Source of the DNA: Rhodospirillaceae bacterium
Lineage (GTDB): Bacteria; Pseudomonadota; Alphaproteobacteria; DSM-16000; Inquilinaceae
Assembly (NCBI GenBank): GCA_020638575.1
Contig: JACKIH010000003.1
Coordinates: forward strand, 3,025,001 to 3,089,000
Reading direction: 5' to 3'
Length of the DNA stretch: 64,000 nucleotides
This document shows, in pieces, positions 1 through 10,366 of the stretch. A program made the translations under genes and the position numbers. Each line of letters opens with the position of its first letter. The first letter of the stretch is position 1. The notes beneath the pieces were generated by a model. The model was not told the origin of the DNA, ran no database searches, and worked only from the letters and a program-made list of their open reading frames with translations.

Positions 1-651
1 CCGGGCGGTATTGGGCGGGCGGCGTCGGCTCGTGCTTGTCGGTCGATGAATGTGTGTGATCCATCCCTTGGGTGTGGAGGTCTTGTGTCAGTCGGACCGA
101 AGCGCCCGTGATGGGATGGGGATGCTGAGATCAAGCGTCAAAAGGGCATCTGGTGGATGCCTTGGCACTGAGAGGCGATGAAGGACGTGGCACGCTGCGA
201 TAAGCCGTGGGGAGGGGCGAGCACCCGTTGATCCGCGGATTTCCGAATGGGGCAACCCACCCCTTTAGGGGTATCGCCGACTGAATCCATAGGTCGGCGA
301 GGCGAACCCGGGGAACTGAAACATCTAAGTACCCGGAGGAAAGGACATCAACCGAGACTCCGCTAGTAGTGGCGAGCGAACGCGGACCAGGCCAGTGCCT
401 GTCGAGAAAGAACCAGAACCGTCTGGAAAGTCGGGCCGGAGCGGGTGATAGCCCCGTATGGGTAGTGTTCTCGATGGGACTCGAGTAGGGCGGGGCACGT
501 GAAACCTTGTCTGAACATGGGGGGACCACCCTCCAAGCCTAAGTACTCCTCAGTGACCGATAGTGAACCAGTACCGTGAGGGAAAGGTGAAAAGCACCCC
601 GACAAGGGGAGTGAAATAGACCTGAAACCGGATGCCTACAAGCAGTCGGAG

Positions 652-838
652 GTCTTCAGGTTTCAGATGTCAGATGTCAGGTGTCAGTATCAGATGTCGG
701 ATGTCAGATTTCAGATGTCAGAATGGCGTAGCTGAATCATTAGGATGATTTGGCAATCGCAGTTCTGTCATCTGATATCTGCCGTCTGATCTCTGGTCTG
801 ACATCTGATATCTGGCATCTGATCTCTGAATTCTGACG
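652..838 (+). repeat. 23S intervening sequence 1 (helix 25), GATGTCA-repeat stem
   Basis: The conserved helix 25 context (ACAAGCAGTCGGAGG before, CGTACCTTTTGTATAATGG after) is interrupted by ~180 bases. The left arm is a run of TCAGATGTCAG-like units (655-722) and the right arm a run of TCTGACATCTGATATCTG-like units (762-835), so the two can fold into a long imperfect hairpin. In bacteria such insertions are cut out by RNase III and leave a fragmented 23S rRNA; here that is inferred. No ORF is visible in it. Confidence 0.85.
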
Positions 839-901
839 GCGTACCTTTTGTATAATGGGTCAGCGACTTGGTGTATCCAGCAAGCTTAAGCCGGTAGGCG
901 A

Positions 902-932
<31 letters not shown>

Positions 933-1254
933 ACCTGAGTTGGATGCATCAGACCCGAAACCGGGTGATCTAGCCATGGGCAGGCTGAAGGCGCGGTAAG
1001 ACGCGTTGGAGGGCCGAACCCACGTCTGTTGAAAAAGACGGGGATGACCTGTGGCTAGGGGTGAAAGGCCAATCAAACCCGGAAATAGCTGGTTCTCCGC
1101 GAAAGCTATTGAGGTAGCGCGTCGGGTATCACCTTCGGGGGTAGAGCACTGGATGGGCTAGGGGGGCGCGAGCCTTACCAAACCTAACCAAACTCCGAAT
1201 ACCGAAGAGTGCAGCCCGGCAGACAGACCATGGGTGCTAACGTCCGTGGTCGAG

Positions 1255-1287
<33 letters not shown>

Positions 1288-1331
1288 GAAATCGTGGCTA
1301 AGTGGGAAAGGATGTGGGATAGCCGAGACAA

Positions 1332-1393
<62 letters not shown>

Positions 1394-1451
1394 CGTCCTG
1401 CGCCGAAGATGTAACGGGGCTCAAGCCACGTACCGAAGCTGCGGATTTAGT

Positions 1452-1890
1452 TGACGGATGTCAGATGTCAGATGTCAGGAAGTCGAGTGCCTTGGGGTTT
1501 GAGGACCTTGAGGTATTCCAGCGGGCCTATCGGCTGTCGCTGGCGGTTCACAAAGTGAGCCTGGGCTTTCCAAGCATCGAACAATGGGCGTTGGGCGATC
1601 AGGTTCGCCGGGCGTCCAAATCCATCTGCGCCAATCTTGCCGAAGGGTTTGGCAAGCAAGCCTACTCCCGCAGGGAGTTCGGGCGGTTCATCACCATGGC
1701 CGCCGGATCTGCCGATGAGATGCGGGTATGGGCGCGCTATTGCCATGATCTGGGCTATGTCGATGCGACGACATGGCAAAGGTGGCGGGATGGATATCAG
1801 GAGATCGCGAAAATGCTGGCGGGGTTGCATCGCAGCTTCTCCGGCGGCACGCCATCTTCTGACATCTGACATCTGGCATCTGTCGACTGA
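1452..1890 (+). repeat. 23S intervening sequence 2 (helix 45), encodes an S23-type protein
   Basis: Helix 45 is interrupted between GAAGCTGCGGATTTAG and GGTAGCGGAGCGTTCCGTAG. The insertion is bounded by GATGTCAGATGTCAG units on the left (1458-1479) and the complementary TCTGACATCTGACATCTGG on the right (1858-1877), which can pair and present the whole insert as an extruded stem. It carries the 134-codon ORF listed next. Helix 45 is a known site for large intervening sequences, including ORF-bearing ones. Confidence 0.9.
1465..1869 (+). CDS. Four-helix bundle protein (S23 ribosomal IVS protein family)
   Basis: A 134-residue protein encoded inside the helix 45 insertion of 23S rRNA. The body (about residues 8-125) has the family signature: FEDLEVFQRAYRLSL, then QVRRASKSICANLAEGFGK and a helix-rich C-terminus. 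Homologues form pentamers of four-helix bundles; their role is unsettled, though RNA binding has been proposed. The start and stop both lie inside the GATGTCA repeats, and tandem ATGTCAG units offer several in-frame ATG starts. The ORF lies in the rRNA transcript, so translation, if any, would come from the excised fragment or precursor. No ribosome binding site is evident. Confidence 0.85.
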   Translation: MSDVRKSSALGFEDLEVFQRAYRLSLAVHKVSLGFPSIEQWALGDQVRRASKSICANLAEGFGKQAYSRREFGRFITMAAGSADEMRVWARYCHDLGYVDATTWQRWRDGYQEIAKMLAGLHRSFSGGTPSSDI

Positions 1891-2418
1891 GTGGTAGCGG
1901 AGCGTTCCGTAGGCCTGCGAAGGGGTGTCGCGAGATATCCTGGAGGTATCGGAAGTGAGAATGCTGACATGAGTAGCGACAAACAGAGTGAGAAACTCTG
2001 TCGCCGAAAGTCCAAGGGTTCCTGCGCAAGGCTAATCCGCGCAGGGTGAGCCGGCCCCTAAGGCGAGGCCGAAAGGCGTAGTCGATGGGAACCAGGTGAA
2101 CAGTCCTGGGCCGGCGGGTGGTGACGAATGTGGCGGTGTGTCCGGGCTTATCGGATTGTCCGGGCTGCCAAAGCGTTCCAGGAAATAGCCCCCGCTTCAG
2201 ACCGTACCCGAAACCGACACAGGTGGACTGGTAGAGCATACCAAGGCGCTTGAGAGAATGGTGTTGAAGGAACTCGGCAAATTGCCCCCGTAACTTCGGG
2301 AGAAGGGGGCCCGGTGTATGGGCAACCATATGCCGGGGGCACAGACCAGGGGGTGGCGACTGTTTACTAAAAACACAGGGCTCTGCGAAGTCGCTCAAGA
2401 CGACGTATAGGGTCTGAC

Positions 2419-2449
<31 letters not shown>

Positions 2450-2456
2450 GGTGCAA

Positions 2457-2557
<101 letters not shown>

Positions 2558-2984
2558 CGACTTCCCCGCTGTCTCCAACACCAACTCAGCGAAATTGAAT
2601 TCTCCGTGAAGATGCGGAGTTCCCGCGGTCAGACGGAAAGACCCCGTGAACCTTTACTACAGCTTTGCAGTGGTATTAGGCGGGCCATGTGTAGGATAGG
2701 TGGGAGGCTTGGAAGCGTCGGCGCCAGCTGACGTGGAGCCATCCTTGAAATACCACCCTTGGCGCGCTTGATATCTAACCGCGACCCGTGAACCCGGGTC
2801 CGGGACCCTGCATGGTGGGTAGTTTGACTGGGGCGGTCGCCTCCCAAAGTGTAACGGAGGCGCGCGATGGTAGGCTCAGGCCGGTCGGACATCGGTCGTC
2901 GAGTGCAATGGCACAAGCCTGCCTGACTGCAAGAGCGACGGTTCAAGCAGAGACGAAAGTCGGCCATAGTGATCCGGTGGTCCC

Positions 2985-3040
<56 letters not shown>

Positions 3041-3069
3041 ACCCCCCAAGAGTCCACATCGACGGGGGT

Positions 3070-3167
<98 letters not shown>

Positions 3168-3225
3168 GAACGTCGTGAGACAGTTCGGTCCCTATCTGCC
3201 GTGGGTGTTCGAGACTTGAGAGGCG

Positions 3226-3257
<32 letters not shown>

Positions 3258-3313
3258 CACCTCTGGTGGACCGGTTGTCACGCCAGTGGCACAGCCGGGT
3301 AGCTATGTGCGGA

Positions 3314-3349
<36 letters not shown>

Positions 3350-3485
3350 CCCTCAAAACCAGGTCTCGTCTAAGAGCCGTGGTAGACCACCACGTCGATA
3401 GGCCGGAGGTCGAAGCGCAGCAATGCGTGAAGCTGACCGGTACTAATCGCTCGAATGCTTGATCTCAGTCATCCCCATCCCATTA

Positions 3486-3672
3486 CCGGATGTCAGAGAA
3501 CAGATGTCAGATGACAGATGTTCTTGATCACACACACAAAGTTGCAATCCTGGATGCCAAGGGTGCCGGACCGGCTATGGTTCGGCACGGTCAGGCGGAG
3601 CGGGGACAGGCCGGTGCCACAGGCACCGTCTGACATCCGACATCTGTCCTCTGGCATCTGTGCTCTGAATAG
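3486..3672 (+). repeat. 23S-5S spacer with GATGTCA-type inverted repeats
   Basis: After the 23S 3' end, GGATGTCAG/CAGATGTCAG units (3488-3521) face TCTGACATCCGACATCTG and CTGGCATCTGTGCTCTGA (3628-3668). The arms can form a processing stem of the same repeat type as the two intervening sequences in the 23S gene. No gene is seen between them. Confidence 0.75.
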
Positions 3673-3790
3673 AGCTGGTGGTCATAACGGCGGGATCAAC
3701 ACCCGATCCCTTCCCGAACTCGGCCGTGAAAGCCCGTCGTGCCCATGGTACTGCGTCTTAAGGCGTGGGAGAGTCGGTCGCCGCCAGCTC
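3673..3790 (+). rRNA. rrf: 5S ribosomal RNA
   Basis: About 118 nt, recognised by GCTGGTGGTCATAACGGCGG at the start, the conserved CCGATCCCTTCCCGAACTCG loop, and the 3' strand GTCGCCGCCAGC that pairs with the 5' end. Its place between 23S rRNA and tRNA-fMet is the usual alphaproteobacterial order. Ends are good to a few bases. Confidence 0.95.
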
Positions 3791-4016
3791 CATTCAGAAC
3801 ACAGTCGCCTGGATCCGGAAAACAGCATCCGGAAAACAGGATCCCGATATCCAACGCCAACCTCATCACCGTCCAATCACCGATACCAAACCGGTGGTCC
3901 CGTCGTGCCTTCTCCCGGCAGATCGTCGGTTAACCAAGCAATCTCTCGGGCGCCGCACTCGGCCAGATCGTCCTGGCCCCCGGTTCCCGATCCTTAGATC
4001 CCGGATCCCGAACACA
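3791..4016. other. 5S to tRNA-fMet spacer, no gene
   Basis: 226 bases holding short tandem repeats (ATCCGGAAAACAGCATCCGGAAAACAGG near 3814, and GATCCTTAGATCCCGGATCCCG near 3990). No ORF or RNA is convincing. It is presumably a processed part of the rRNA operon transcript. Confidence 0.6.
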
Positions 4017-5749
<1,733 letters not shown>

Positions 5750-5753
<4 letters not shown>

Positions 5754-5983
5754 GGCGGCGCACTCCCGATTCCGGATTTCCTGGATTCGGCCTCATGATC
5801 GACTTCGGCCGCCGCGCGTGCAAGGGCGCGCACGAATGCGCGCAGCACGGCGGCGGTTGCCTCCGCCCGCGCGTCGCCCTTCGCGTCTTGCGTGTTCGTG
5901 CGTTTGGCCACGAGTCCCGTCCCTGCATCCGAAATTCTCACTCCCGGCAATATGGCGACCGTGGAGATCGGATACTTGGACAC
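5750..5983 (-). CDS. Small protein translationally coupled to the recombinase
   Basis: 77 codons from the ATG at 5983, or about 53 from a GTG at 5911 that has GGGA seven bases upstream and begins VAKRTNTQDAK. Its TGA overlaps the recombinase ATG (ATGA), a strong sign of co-translation. The C-terminal half is a charged, alanine-rich helix (ATAAVLRAFVRALARAAAE). It could be a recombination directionality factor or accessory protein, but that is only inferred from position; I do not recognise the family. A TTGGACA direct-repeat motif overlaps the 5' end of the longer ORF, which favours the shorter GTG start. Confidence 0.6.
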
Positions 5984-5995
5984 GACTTGGACAAG
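5975..5995 (-). promoter_or_regulatory. TTGGACA direct-repeat operator candidate, copy 1
   Basis: CTTGGACA occurs at 5975 and 5986, exactly 11 bp apart, just upstream of the recombinase unit. Three more two-site copies with the same 11-bp period lie at 16671, 19177 and 22681, each next to element genes for transfer or recombination. Confidence 0.55.
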
Positions 5996-6127
5996 CGGCG
6001 CCTGACAAGAGCGCGCCAGAAAACATGGGTGAAACGGCCGTCATCGAATCAATACGTCAGTATTATTTCTTAATATTTTGCTAACCAAACGAATATATAC
6101 TGAAAAATACAACCATGGGTATGGGAA

Positions 6128-6355
6128 ATGAGTAAGAAGAAGGCGGCGCGTCCGGACTATTTGACGATCGACTACGGCACGCTTGGGGTGATGACCATTG
6201 ATGAATTCCGGCAGGCGCTGTGGACCGATCTCGCGGTGCTGCGCGACCTGCACAATGTCCGCTACGTCTCGGCCCCAAAACTCAAGGTTCACATATCGGA
6301 CAGGTTCGGCGACAGGGGGCCGCTGCGCAGGCTTGAGGACGGCAAGCCGATCTAG
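6128..6355 (+). CDS. Hypothetical protein, 75 aa
   Basis: Starts MSKKKAARPDYLTIDYGTLG with GGGAA a few bases before the ATG. A compact acidic/basic sequence without membrane segments or a motif I recognise; it contains a helical stretch around MTIDEFRQALWTDLAVL. It is the first gene of a plus-strand run (6128, 6436, 6709) leading to the tyrosine integrase, divergent from the serine recombinase. The region before it (6000-6127) is AT-rich and probably holds the promoter. It may be a small regulator or accessory factor for the integrase; that is only a guess from context. Confidence 0.6.
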   Translation: MSKKKAARPDYLTIDYGTLGVMTIDEFRQALWTDLAVLRDLHNVRYVSAPKLKVHISDRFGDRGPLRRLEDGKPI

Positions 6356-6435
6356 CGGATGCACACCCGGCACTTCCGCCCGTTCTGTGAGATGTGAGAG
6401 AAACGTTTATCAGCAAGAAATAAAAGGTGCATTAG

Positions 6436-6669
6436 ATGAAAATTCCTTATTATATCAATTTGGCTCAGGCTCAGGCTGTTCTCGCGGAAATGGGCGTTGA
6501 CCTGACGGAACGCCAGATCAAGCGCGCCGCCGATCCCGATGCGTTCGGCCGGCGCAAGTTGCCCTTCTTCATCGATCCGATCGACGGGAGGTTGAAGATC
6601 GAAAAGAATACACTTGTGGATATCTATAGAAAAATACAGATGGAGGCGGAAAATAGCAGCAAAATTTGA
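6436..6669 (+). CDS. Small putative DNA-binding protein upstream of integrase
   Basis: 77 residues. The first half (LAQAQAVLAEMGVDLTERQI) looks like a helix-turn-helix type excisionase fold, followed by a short basic middle (FGRRKLPFFIDPIDG) and a C-terminal helix. It ends 40 bases before the tyrosine integrase in the same direction, the place where excisionases commonly sit. The call rests on size, position and predicted helices rather than on a recognised family. Its DNA is more AT-rich than the flanks. Confidence 0.55.
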   Translation: MKIPYYINLAQAQAVLAEMGVDLTERQIKRAADPDAFGRRKLPFFIDPIDGRLKIEKNTLVDIYRKIQMEAENSSKI

Positions 6670-6708
6670 TATTATTACTCAGATTCAATATTTAATAACA
6701 ACAATATA

Positions 6709-7884
6709 ATGTCCGATATCAGAAGAAGAGAGGGCGCGAAAGGCGTCACATATCAGGTCCGATTTCCAAGTTCAGCCACAAAAACGGGCTGCGCCTACAA
6801 GACCTTCCGCACCATGAAGGAAGCACGGACGTTCCGGGAGAGCGGCCAGGCTTCGGGTGCTGCGGCTGCCGACGATCAAGGTATTCGGACCATGAAGCAA
6901 GCCGCATCCCTTTGGCTGCGAGTGTGCGAGAAAGAAGGGCTGAACGGCCGTGAGCCGGTCACCCACTACACGCTTCACAACTACCGCTATCGCGTGGAGA
7001 TCCTGACGAGCTACGATTGGCCAGGCCGGGTGCAGGAGTTGACGGCCCCCGACATCGTGGCTTTCCGCTCATGGCTGCTTTCAGGCGGCCTCAGCCGCGA
7101 TCTGGCCAGGAAGGTGCTGGCCACCCTCCACTCCGTCCTCAAAGAGATGACGATCCGGGGGGTCGTTCCACACAACGTGGCGAGTGGCATCTCGGTGCGC
7201 GCGGACTCACGGTATGCGGAGCCTGTCCGAATCCCGAACAAGGCTGAAATCGTCGCGCTGCTGGGCGCCGCAGATAAACTGGCCAATTCCCGAAACGCAC
7301 AGATTGCACGGACCTGGGAGCGGTATCGGCCAATCCTCTACCTTGCCGTCGATTCCGGGATGCGCCCCCAGGAGTACCTCGCCGTTGCCAAGAGCGGAAT
7401 CGATGCATCCGGGGTTCAGGTGAACCGTGCCATCGACGGGTCGGGTGCATCACTGACCGTCCCGAAGACAGCGGCTGGGCGCCGACACATCGATCTCAGC
7501 GCACAGGTGCTCGATATGGTGAACCACTATGCATCGCATCACATGGTGCCGAATGACTTTGATCTCGTCTTTCCCGCCCGGAACGGCAGGTGGCTTTGCC
7601 GGAAGAACTGGCAGCGGCGCGGCTTCAATGCTGCGTGCGAGGAGGCTGGGCTTGTGGAGACCGTCGAGAATGCCGGCAAGCAGGTCGAGCAAGTGAAATA
7701 CCGTCCCTACGACCTTCGGCACTTCTTCGCATCAATGCTGATCGAACGGGGAACCAATCTCAAACGCGTTCAGTACCTGATGGGGCATTCAAACATCGAG
7801 ACGACATTGAATGTTTATGGACATCTTCTCGAAGATGATGCAAGAATAGAAGGGTCAGATCGCGAATTGCTGACTATCCTCTGA
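6709..7884 (+). CDS. Tyrosine-type site-specific integrase
   Basis: 391 residues. An arm-binding-like N-terminus (about 1-60, MSDIRRREGAKGVTYQVRFP), a core-binding SAM-like domain (about 65-165) and a catalytic domain (about 175-385) with Arg219 in AVDSGMRPQEY, the lysine of TVPKTAAGRRH, Arg337 in YDLRHFF, the histidine of LMGHSN and Tyr370 in LNVYGHL. It therefore looks catalytically intact. It reads toward an adjacent tRNA-Pro(GGG) 3' fragment flanked by matching repeats, its likely attP. The current insertion at tRNA-fMet is better explained by the serine recombinase, so this integrase seems to be a second, unused insertion route or part of an older nested element. Confidence 0.95.
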   Translation: MSDIRRREGAKGVTYQVRFPSSATKTGCAYKTFRTMKEARTFRESGQASGAAAADDQGIRTMKQAASLWLRVCEKEGLNGREPVTHYTLHNYRYRVEILTSYDWPGRVQELTAPDIVAFRSWLLSGGLSRDLARKVLATLHSVLKEMTIRGVVPHNVASGISVRADSRYAEPVRIPNKAEIVALLGAADKLANSRNAQIARTWERYRPILYLAVDSGMRPQEYLAVAKSGIDASGVQVNRAIDGSGASLTVPKTAAGRRHIDLSAQVLDMVNHYASHHMVPNDFDLVFPARNGRWLCRKNWQRRGFNAACEEAGLVETVENAGKQVEQVKYRPYDLRHFFASMLIERGTNLKRVQYLMGHSNIETTLNVYGHLLEDDARIEGSDRELLTIL

Positions 7885-7913
7885 CACATCAAACTAGCGT
7901 AACTGAAATATTC

Positions 7914-8163
7914 GTGGCAAGTCTGTGGCGAGAAGTCGCTAATATACGCAGAAATCAGCCAGTTTATTTGCATGGGGTGCAAGGGGTCGGAAGTTCGAAT
8001 CTTCTCGCCCCGACCATTTTAAAATCAATCACTTAGATAATTCTTCTGGAAAGAAATGGCGGAATTTCGGCGATTCTTGCCACAAAATACGATCCGCTGT
8101 GATCCGCAAGAATCCGCCAATGTCTCATTCAGTCTTTCTGGGCTTGTGGCAAGTTTGTGGCGA
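7914..8163 (+). other. attP-like site: tRNA-Pro(GGG) 3' fragment with arm repeats
   Basis: Bases 7967-8016 are the 3' 50 nt of a proline tRNA: anticodon stem and loop TTTGC-ATGGGGT-GCAAG, variable loop, T-arm with TTCGAAT, acceptor strand CGCCCCG and A-CCA. There is no 5' half, so it is not a tRNA gene. GTGGCAAGTCTGTGGCGA (7914-7931) and GTGGCAAGTTTGTGGCGA (8146-8163) flank it, with an inverted TTGCCAC at 8077; these look like integrase arm sites on both sides of the core, as in an intact attP. The rest of 7885-8283 holds no gene. Confidence 0.7.
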
Positions 8164-8283
8164 ATATTGTTAAAGATTGCTGTCTTGATTGTTTCCTGCG
8201 CCTATGAACACGGATCACGGAAGTATGTAATTTGAGAATTGCGAGATCGCTATGTTATAATAGATTAGGGAAAATGACATGCG

Positions 8284-9021
8284 ATGAATACGGGAAGTGA
8301 TTTCAATATAGCCTCTCTGGCAAGCGATCCTGCGCTGCGCGAGAAACTCATAGCGCAGGCGGAGAACGGCAATGACTCCGTGAACACGCCCTTTGTCCAG
8401 TCAGCGGCAAGGCGTCAGCACGCGAGCCGATCGGAAGACGCCACCACCCGCGATGCGATCCAGATGATGGAAATGACGGCAGCGCAGCAGCGCCTTGCCG
8501 ACCGCATCGCCGAGCTGGACGAAGCCGCGCTTCGCGCTCTCGAAGCGAACGAGCGAGCGCTTGAGGAAGCCTGGCGGCGTCATGAGCGGCTGCTGGAGCG
8601 CGCACACGTGGTGACGCTGGCCGACGGAACCGACGTGCGCGTGTTCCGCGATGGCGACGATGTTCGGCTGGAAGGCGGCTCGCTCGTCGACCCGTCGGTC
8701 ATTGAGGCGGATGGCATCCCTTCTGAGGCGACGACCTGGGAGCAGTTCGAGGAGTCTTCGGAGCAGATCAGCGCACTGGTACGAGAGCGCCAAGCGATCG
8801 AGGATTACCGGGGCACGCTGTCGGAAACCGAGGAGTTTCTGGACACCGATCCCGATGATGCCATAGTGGCCGATCTGGAGGCTGGACTGATGATCATGCC
8901 CGACGCGGTTAGAGGCCAGTTGCCCGACCGGCCCAGCGGTCCCCAAGCTGATGGTCCCACAGCGCCGGCCGACACAGTCAACATCGTGTCGGCTGTCCCG
9001 CTAACCGGCCTCAATCGTTAG
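8284..9021 (+). CDS. Hypothetical coiled-coil protein, 245 aa
   Basis: An acidic, highly charged protein without a signal peptide or membrane segment. Residues about 60-105 (AAQQRLADRIAELDEAALR onward) form a strong coiled coil, followed by a small beta-rich stretch (VVTLADGTDVRVFRDGDDV) and a low-complexity acidic, proline-rich tail. I do not recognise the family. It is convergent with the resolvase gene and overlaps its 3' end by 11 bp. Like other large accessory proteins in mobilizable elements it could be structural or regulatory, but nothing in the sequence decides this. Confidence 0.65.
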   Translation: MNTGSDFNIASLASDPALREKLIAQAENGNDSVNTPFVQSAARRQHASRSEDATTRDAIQMMEMTAAQQRLADRIAELDEAALRALEANERALEEAWRRHERLLERAHVVTLADGTDVRVFRDGDDVRLEGGSLVDPSVIEADGIPSEATTWEQFEESSEQISALVRERQAIEDYRGTLSETEEFLDTDPDDAIVADLEAGLMIMPDAVRGQLPDRPSGPQADGPTAPADTVNIVSAVPLTGLNR

Positions 9022-9601
9022 AGCCATCACCTGACGTTTCCTGTCGCCGTAGCGCATTGCGTAGCGTCGCGGGCGATACACCGAGCGACGAAGCCGCCTC
9101 GGCGATGGTCAGTGTTCCTGCTTCAATCTCCCTAAGCACGCCGGCGACCGCCTGATCTGAAAGCAGTCGAGGTCGGCCAACATGAATGCCTCGCAGCCGG
9201 GCTGCCGCCATTCCGGCCTTCGTACGTTCGGCAATCACCGAGCGCTCGAACTCCGATAGGACCGCCATCATGTGCAAGAGAAGCCGTCCCCCGGCCGTCG
9301 TCGTATCGACATTCTCGGTGATGGACACGAACCCGACGCCCGCTTTGCCCAAGCGGTCGAGCAGGTCGATCAGGTGCTTGAGCGAACGGCCAAGCCGATC
9401 CAGCTTCCAGACAACCAGAACATCCTCGGCTGTCAGGCTTGCGACCGCTTTGGTCAGGCCCGGCCGCTCCCATGATGTCCCTGAGATTCCAGCGTCTTCA
9501 AAGATGACGGCGCACCCGGCAGCGTTCAGCGCTTGGCGTTGAAGATCAAGGCATTGTTCCTCCGTTGAAACGCGCGCGTAGCCGATCCTTGCCATTGTCA
9601 C
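9011..9601 (-). CDS. Small serine recombinase (resolvase/invertase family)
   Basis: 196 residues. The catalytic domain (about 4-140) has IGYARVSTEEQ with Ser12 as nucleophile, ISGTSWERPGL, VWKLDRLGRSLKHL and AVLSEFERSVIAERT. A C-terminal helix-turn-helix (about 150-185, LTIAEAASSLGVSPATLRNA) gives the normal Tn3-resolvase/Hin size. It probably resolves multimers or inverts a segment of the element. Its target (res or inversion site) should lie in the 9602-9799 gap, where an inverted pair of AAGGGTTCCCTTT sequences is seen. Confidence 0.92.
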   Translation of the reverse strand: MTMARIGYARVSTEEQCLDLQRQALNAAGCAVIFEDAGISGTSWERPGLTKAVASLTAEDVLVVWKLDRLGRSLKHLIDLLDRLGKAGVGFVSITENVDTTTAGGRLLLHMMAVLSEFERSVIAERTKAGMAAARLRGIHVGRPRLLSDQAVAGVLREIEAGTLTIAEAASSLGVSPATLRNALRRQETSGDGSND

Positions 9602-9651
9602 CTTGTGGCGGCCGAGCGCTCCCGATCGGGCTGATCTGTCGGGAGAGAAAG

Positions 9652-9772
9652 AAGGGTTCCCTTTTTGCCCAAGTCGACCGGGGTGAAGACCATCGTATTC
9701 ATCGCCGGATCTCCGCTAGAATTTTGTACTTATGGCATGATACAGTAGCGAAATATAAAGGGAACCCTTTTT
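9652..9772. repeat. Inverted repeat pair AAGGGTTCCCTTT / AAAGGGAACCCTT
   Basis: AAGGGTTCCCTTT begins at 9652 and its exact complement AAAGGGAACCCTT lies near 9757, both followed by extra T residues. Each copy is itself nearly palindromic. The pair lies upstream of the resolvase (minus) and of the 9800 gene (plus), so it could be resolvase subsites or an operator shared by the divergent genes. Confidence 0.5.
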
Positions 9773-9799
9773 GATATTGTAGGTTATTTACTCAATAAG

Positions 9800-10123
9800 A
9801 TGAGAAGTCTATCTTCAGTATTGTCTGCCACTCTATTGGCATTGATTCTCTCGGAGCAGGAAGTGGGCGCGCTTGTTGCGTCCGATGTTATGGATCGGAT
9901 GAATGACGATCAGCGCGCCAGCTATCTGGCAGGGATGATTGACATGGCAGCCTACCGCGCACGGCTTGACGGCAATGAGGATCTCGCTCAGTGCATCGTC
10001 GATTGGTACTACGAGTCAGGTGAGGGAACCCGAACCATCGTGGCGAACCTCGACGCCTACCGAAACCACGCAGCGGAAGCCATCATCACGGTCCTGATCG
10101 AGCGCGAGTACGGCGACAACTGA
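9800..10123 (+). CDS. Hypothetical small protein, 107 aa
   Basis: Starts MRSLSSVLSATLLALILSEQ, a short hydrophobic N-terminus that could be a weak signal peptide but has no clear cleavage site. The body contains a conserved-looking helical stretch (YLAGMIDMAAYRARLDGNED) with a cysteine, and aromatic residues (IVDWYYESGEG). The layout recalls small Rap1a/immunity-like helical proteins, but the similarity is too weak to name. It is divergent from the resolvase and followed by a perfect 11-bp hairpin terminator at 10146. Confidence 0.6.
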   Translation: MRSLSSVLSATLLALILSEQEVGALVASDVMDRMNDDQRASYLAGMIDMAAYRARLDGNEDLAQCIVDWYYESGEGTRTIVANLDAYRNHAAEAIITVLIEREYGDN

Positions 10124-10145
10124 CTACCGTGTTCCCACATGGCAG

Positions 10146-10172
10146 AGAGCGGGCGCGTGATGCGCCCGCTCT
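10146..10172. terminator. Bidirectional hairpin terminator
   Basis: AGAGCGGGCGC and GCGCCCGCTCT form a perfect 11-bp stem with a 5-nt loop between two convergent genes (9800 plus, 10187 minus). There is no strong T-run, so strength is uncertain. Confidence 0.6.
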
Positions 10173-10186
10173 CGCGGCTTGTCGGC

Positions 10187-10366
10187 CTATGGCTTCGGCC
10201 AGCGCCGGGCGATCTCGGATTGGATCGCCTTCAGCGAAGCGTCGGCATCGCGCCTGGCGTCGCTGTCCGGGGCCGCCTGGACCAGCTCATTGAACATGCG
10301 CCGGTAAAGGCCTCTCAGCTCGTCGAGCGAATGCCGCGCCAGGTCGTCCGGAGTGAAGATTGGCAT
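10187..10366 (-). CDS. Small hypothetical protein, 59 aa
   Basis: A short gene starting MPIFTPDDLARHSLDELRGL and ending IARRWPKP. A strong GGGAGGA lies 8 bases before its ATG on the minus strand. It is mostly helical and charged, with no cysteines and no membrane segment. The pattern of an N-terminal helix followed by a linker and a second helix resembles short accessory proteins often next to ardC in mobile elements. No function can be assigned. Confidence 0.6.
   Translation of the reverse strand: MPIFTPDDLARHSLDELRGLYRRMFNELVQAAPDSDARRDADASLKAIQSEIARRWPKP

Noticed and set aside
652..838. Group I or II intron in 23S rRNA
   Set aside because: The insertion is too short, made of simple repeats, and shows no catalytic core or homing endonuclease; it fits an RNase III-type intervening sequence.
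7967..8016. A tRNA-Pro(GGG) gene
   Set aside because: Only the 3' 50 nt are present; there is no acceptor 5' strand or D-arm, and flanking repeats point to an attachment site.
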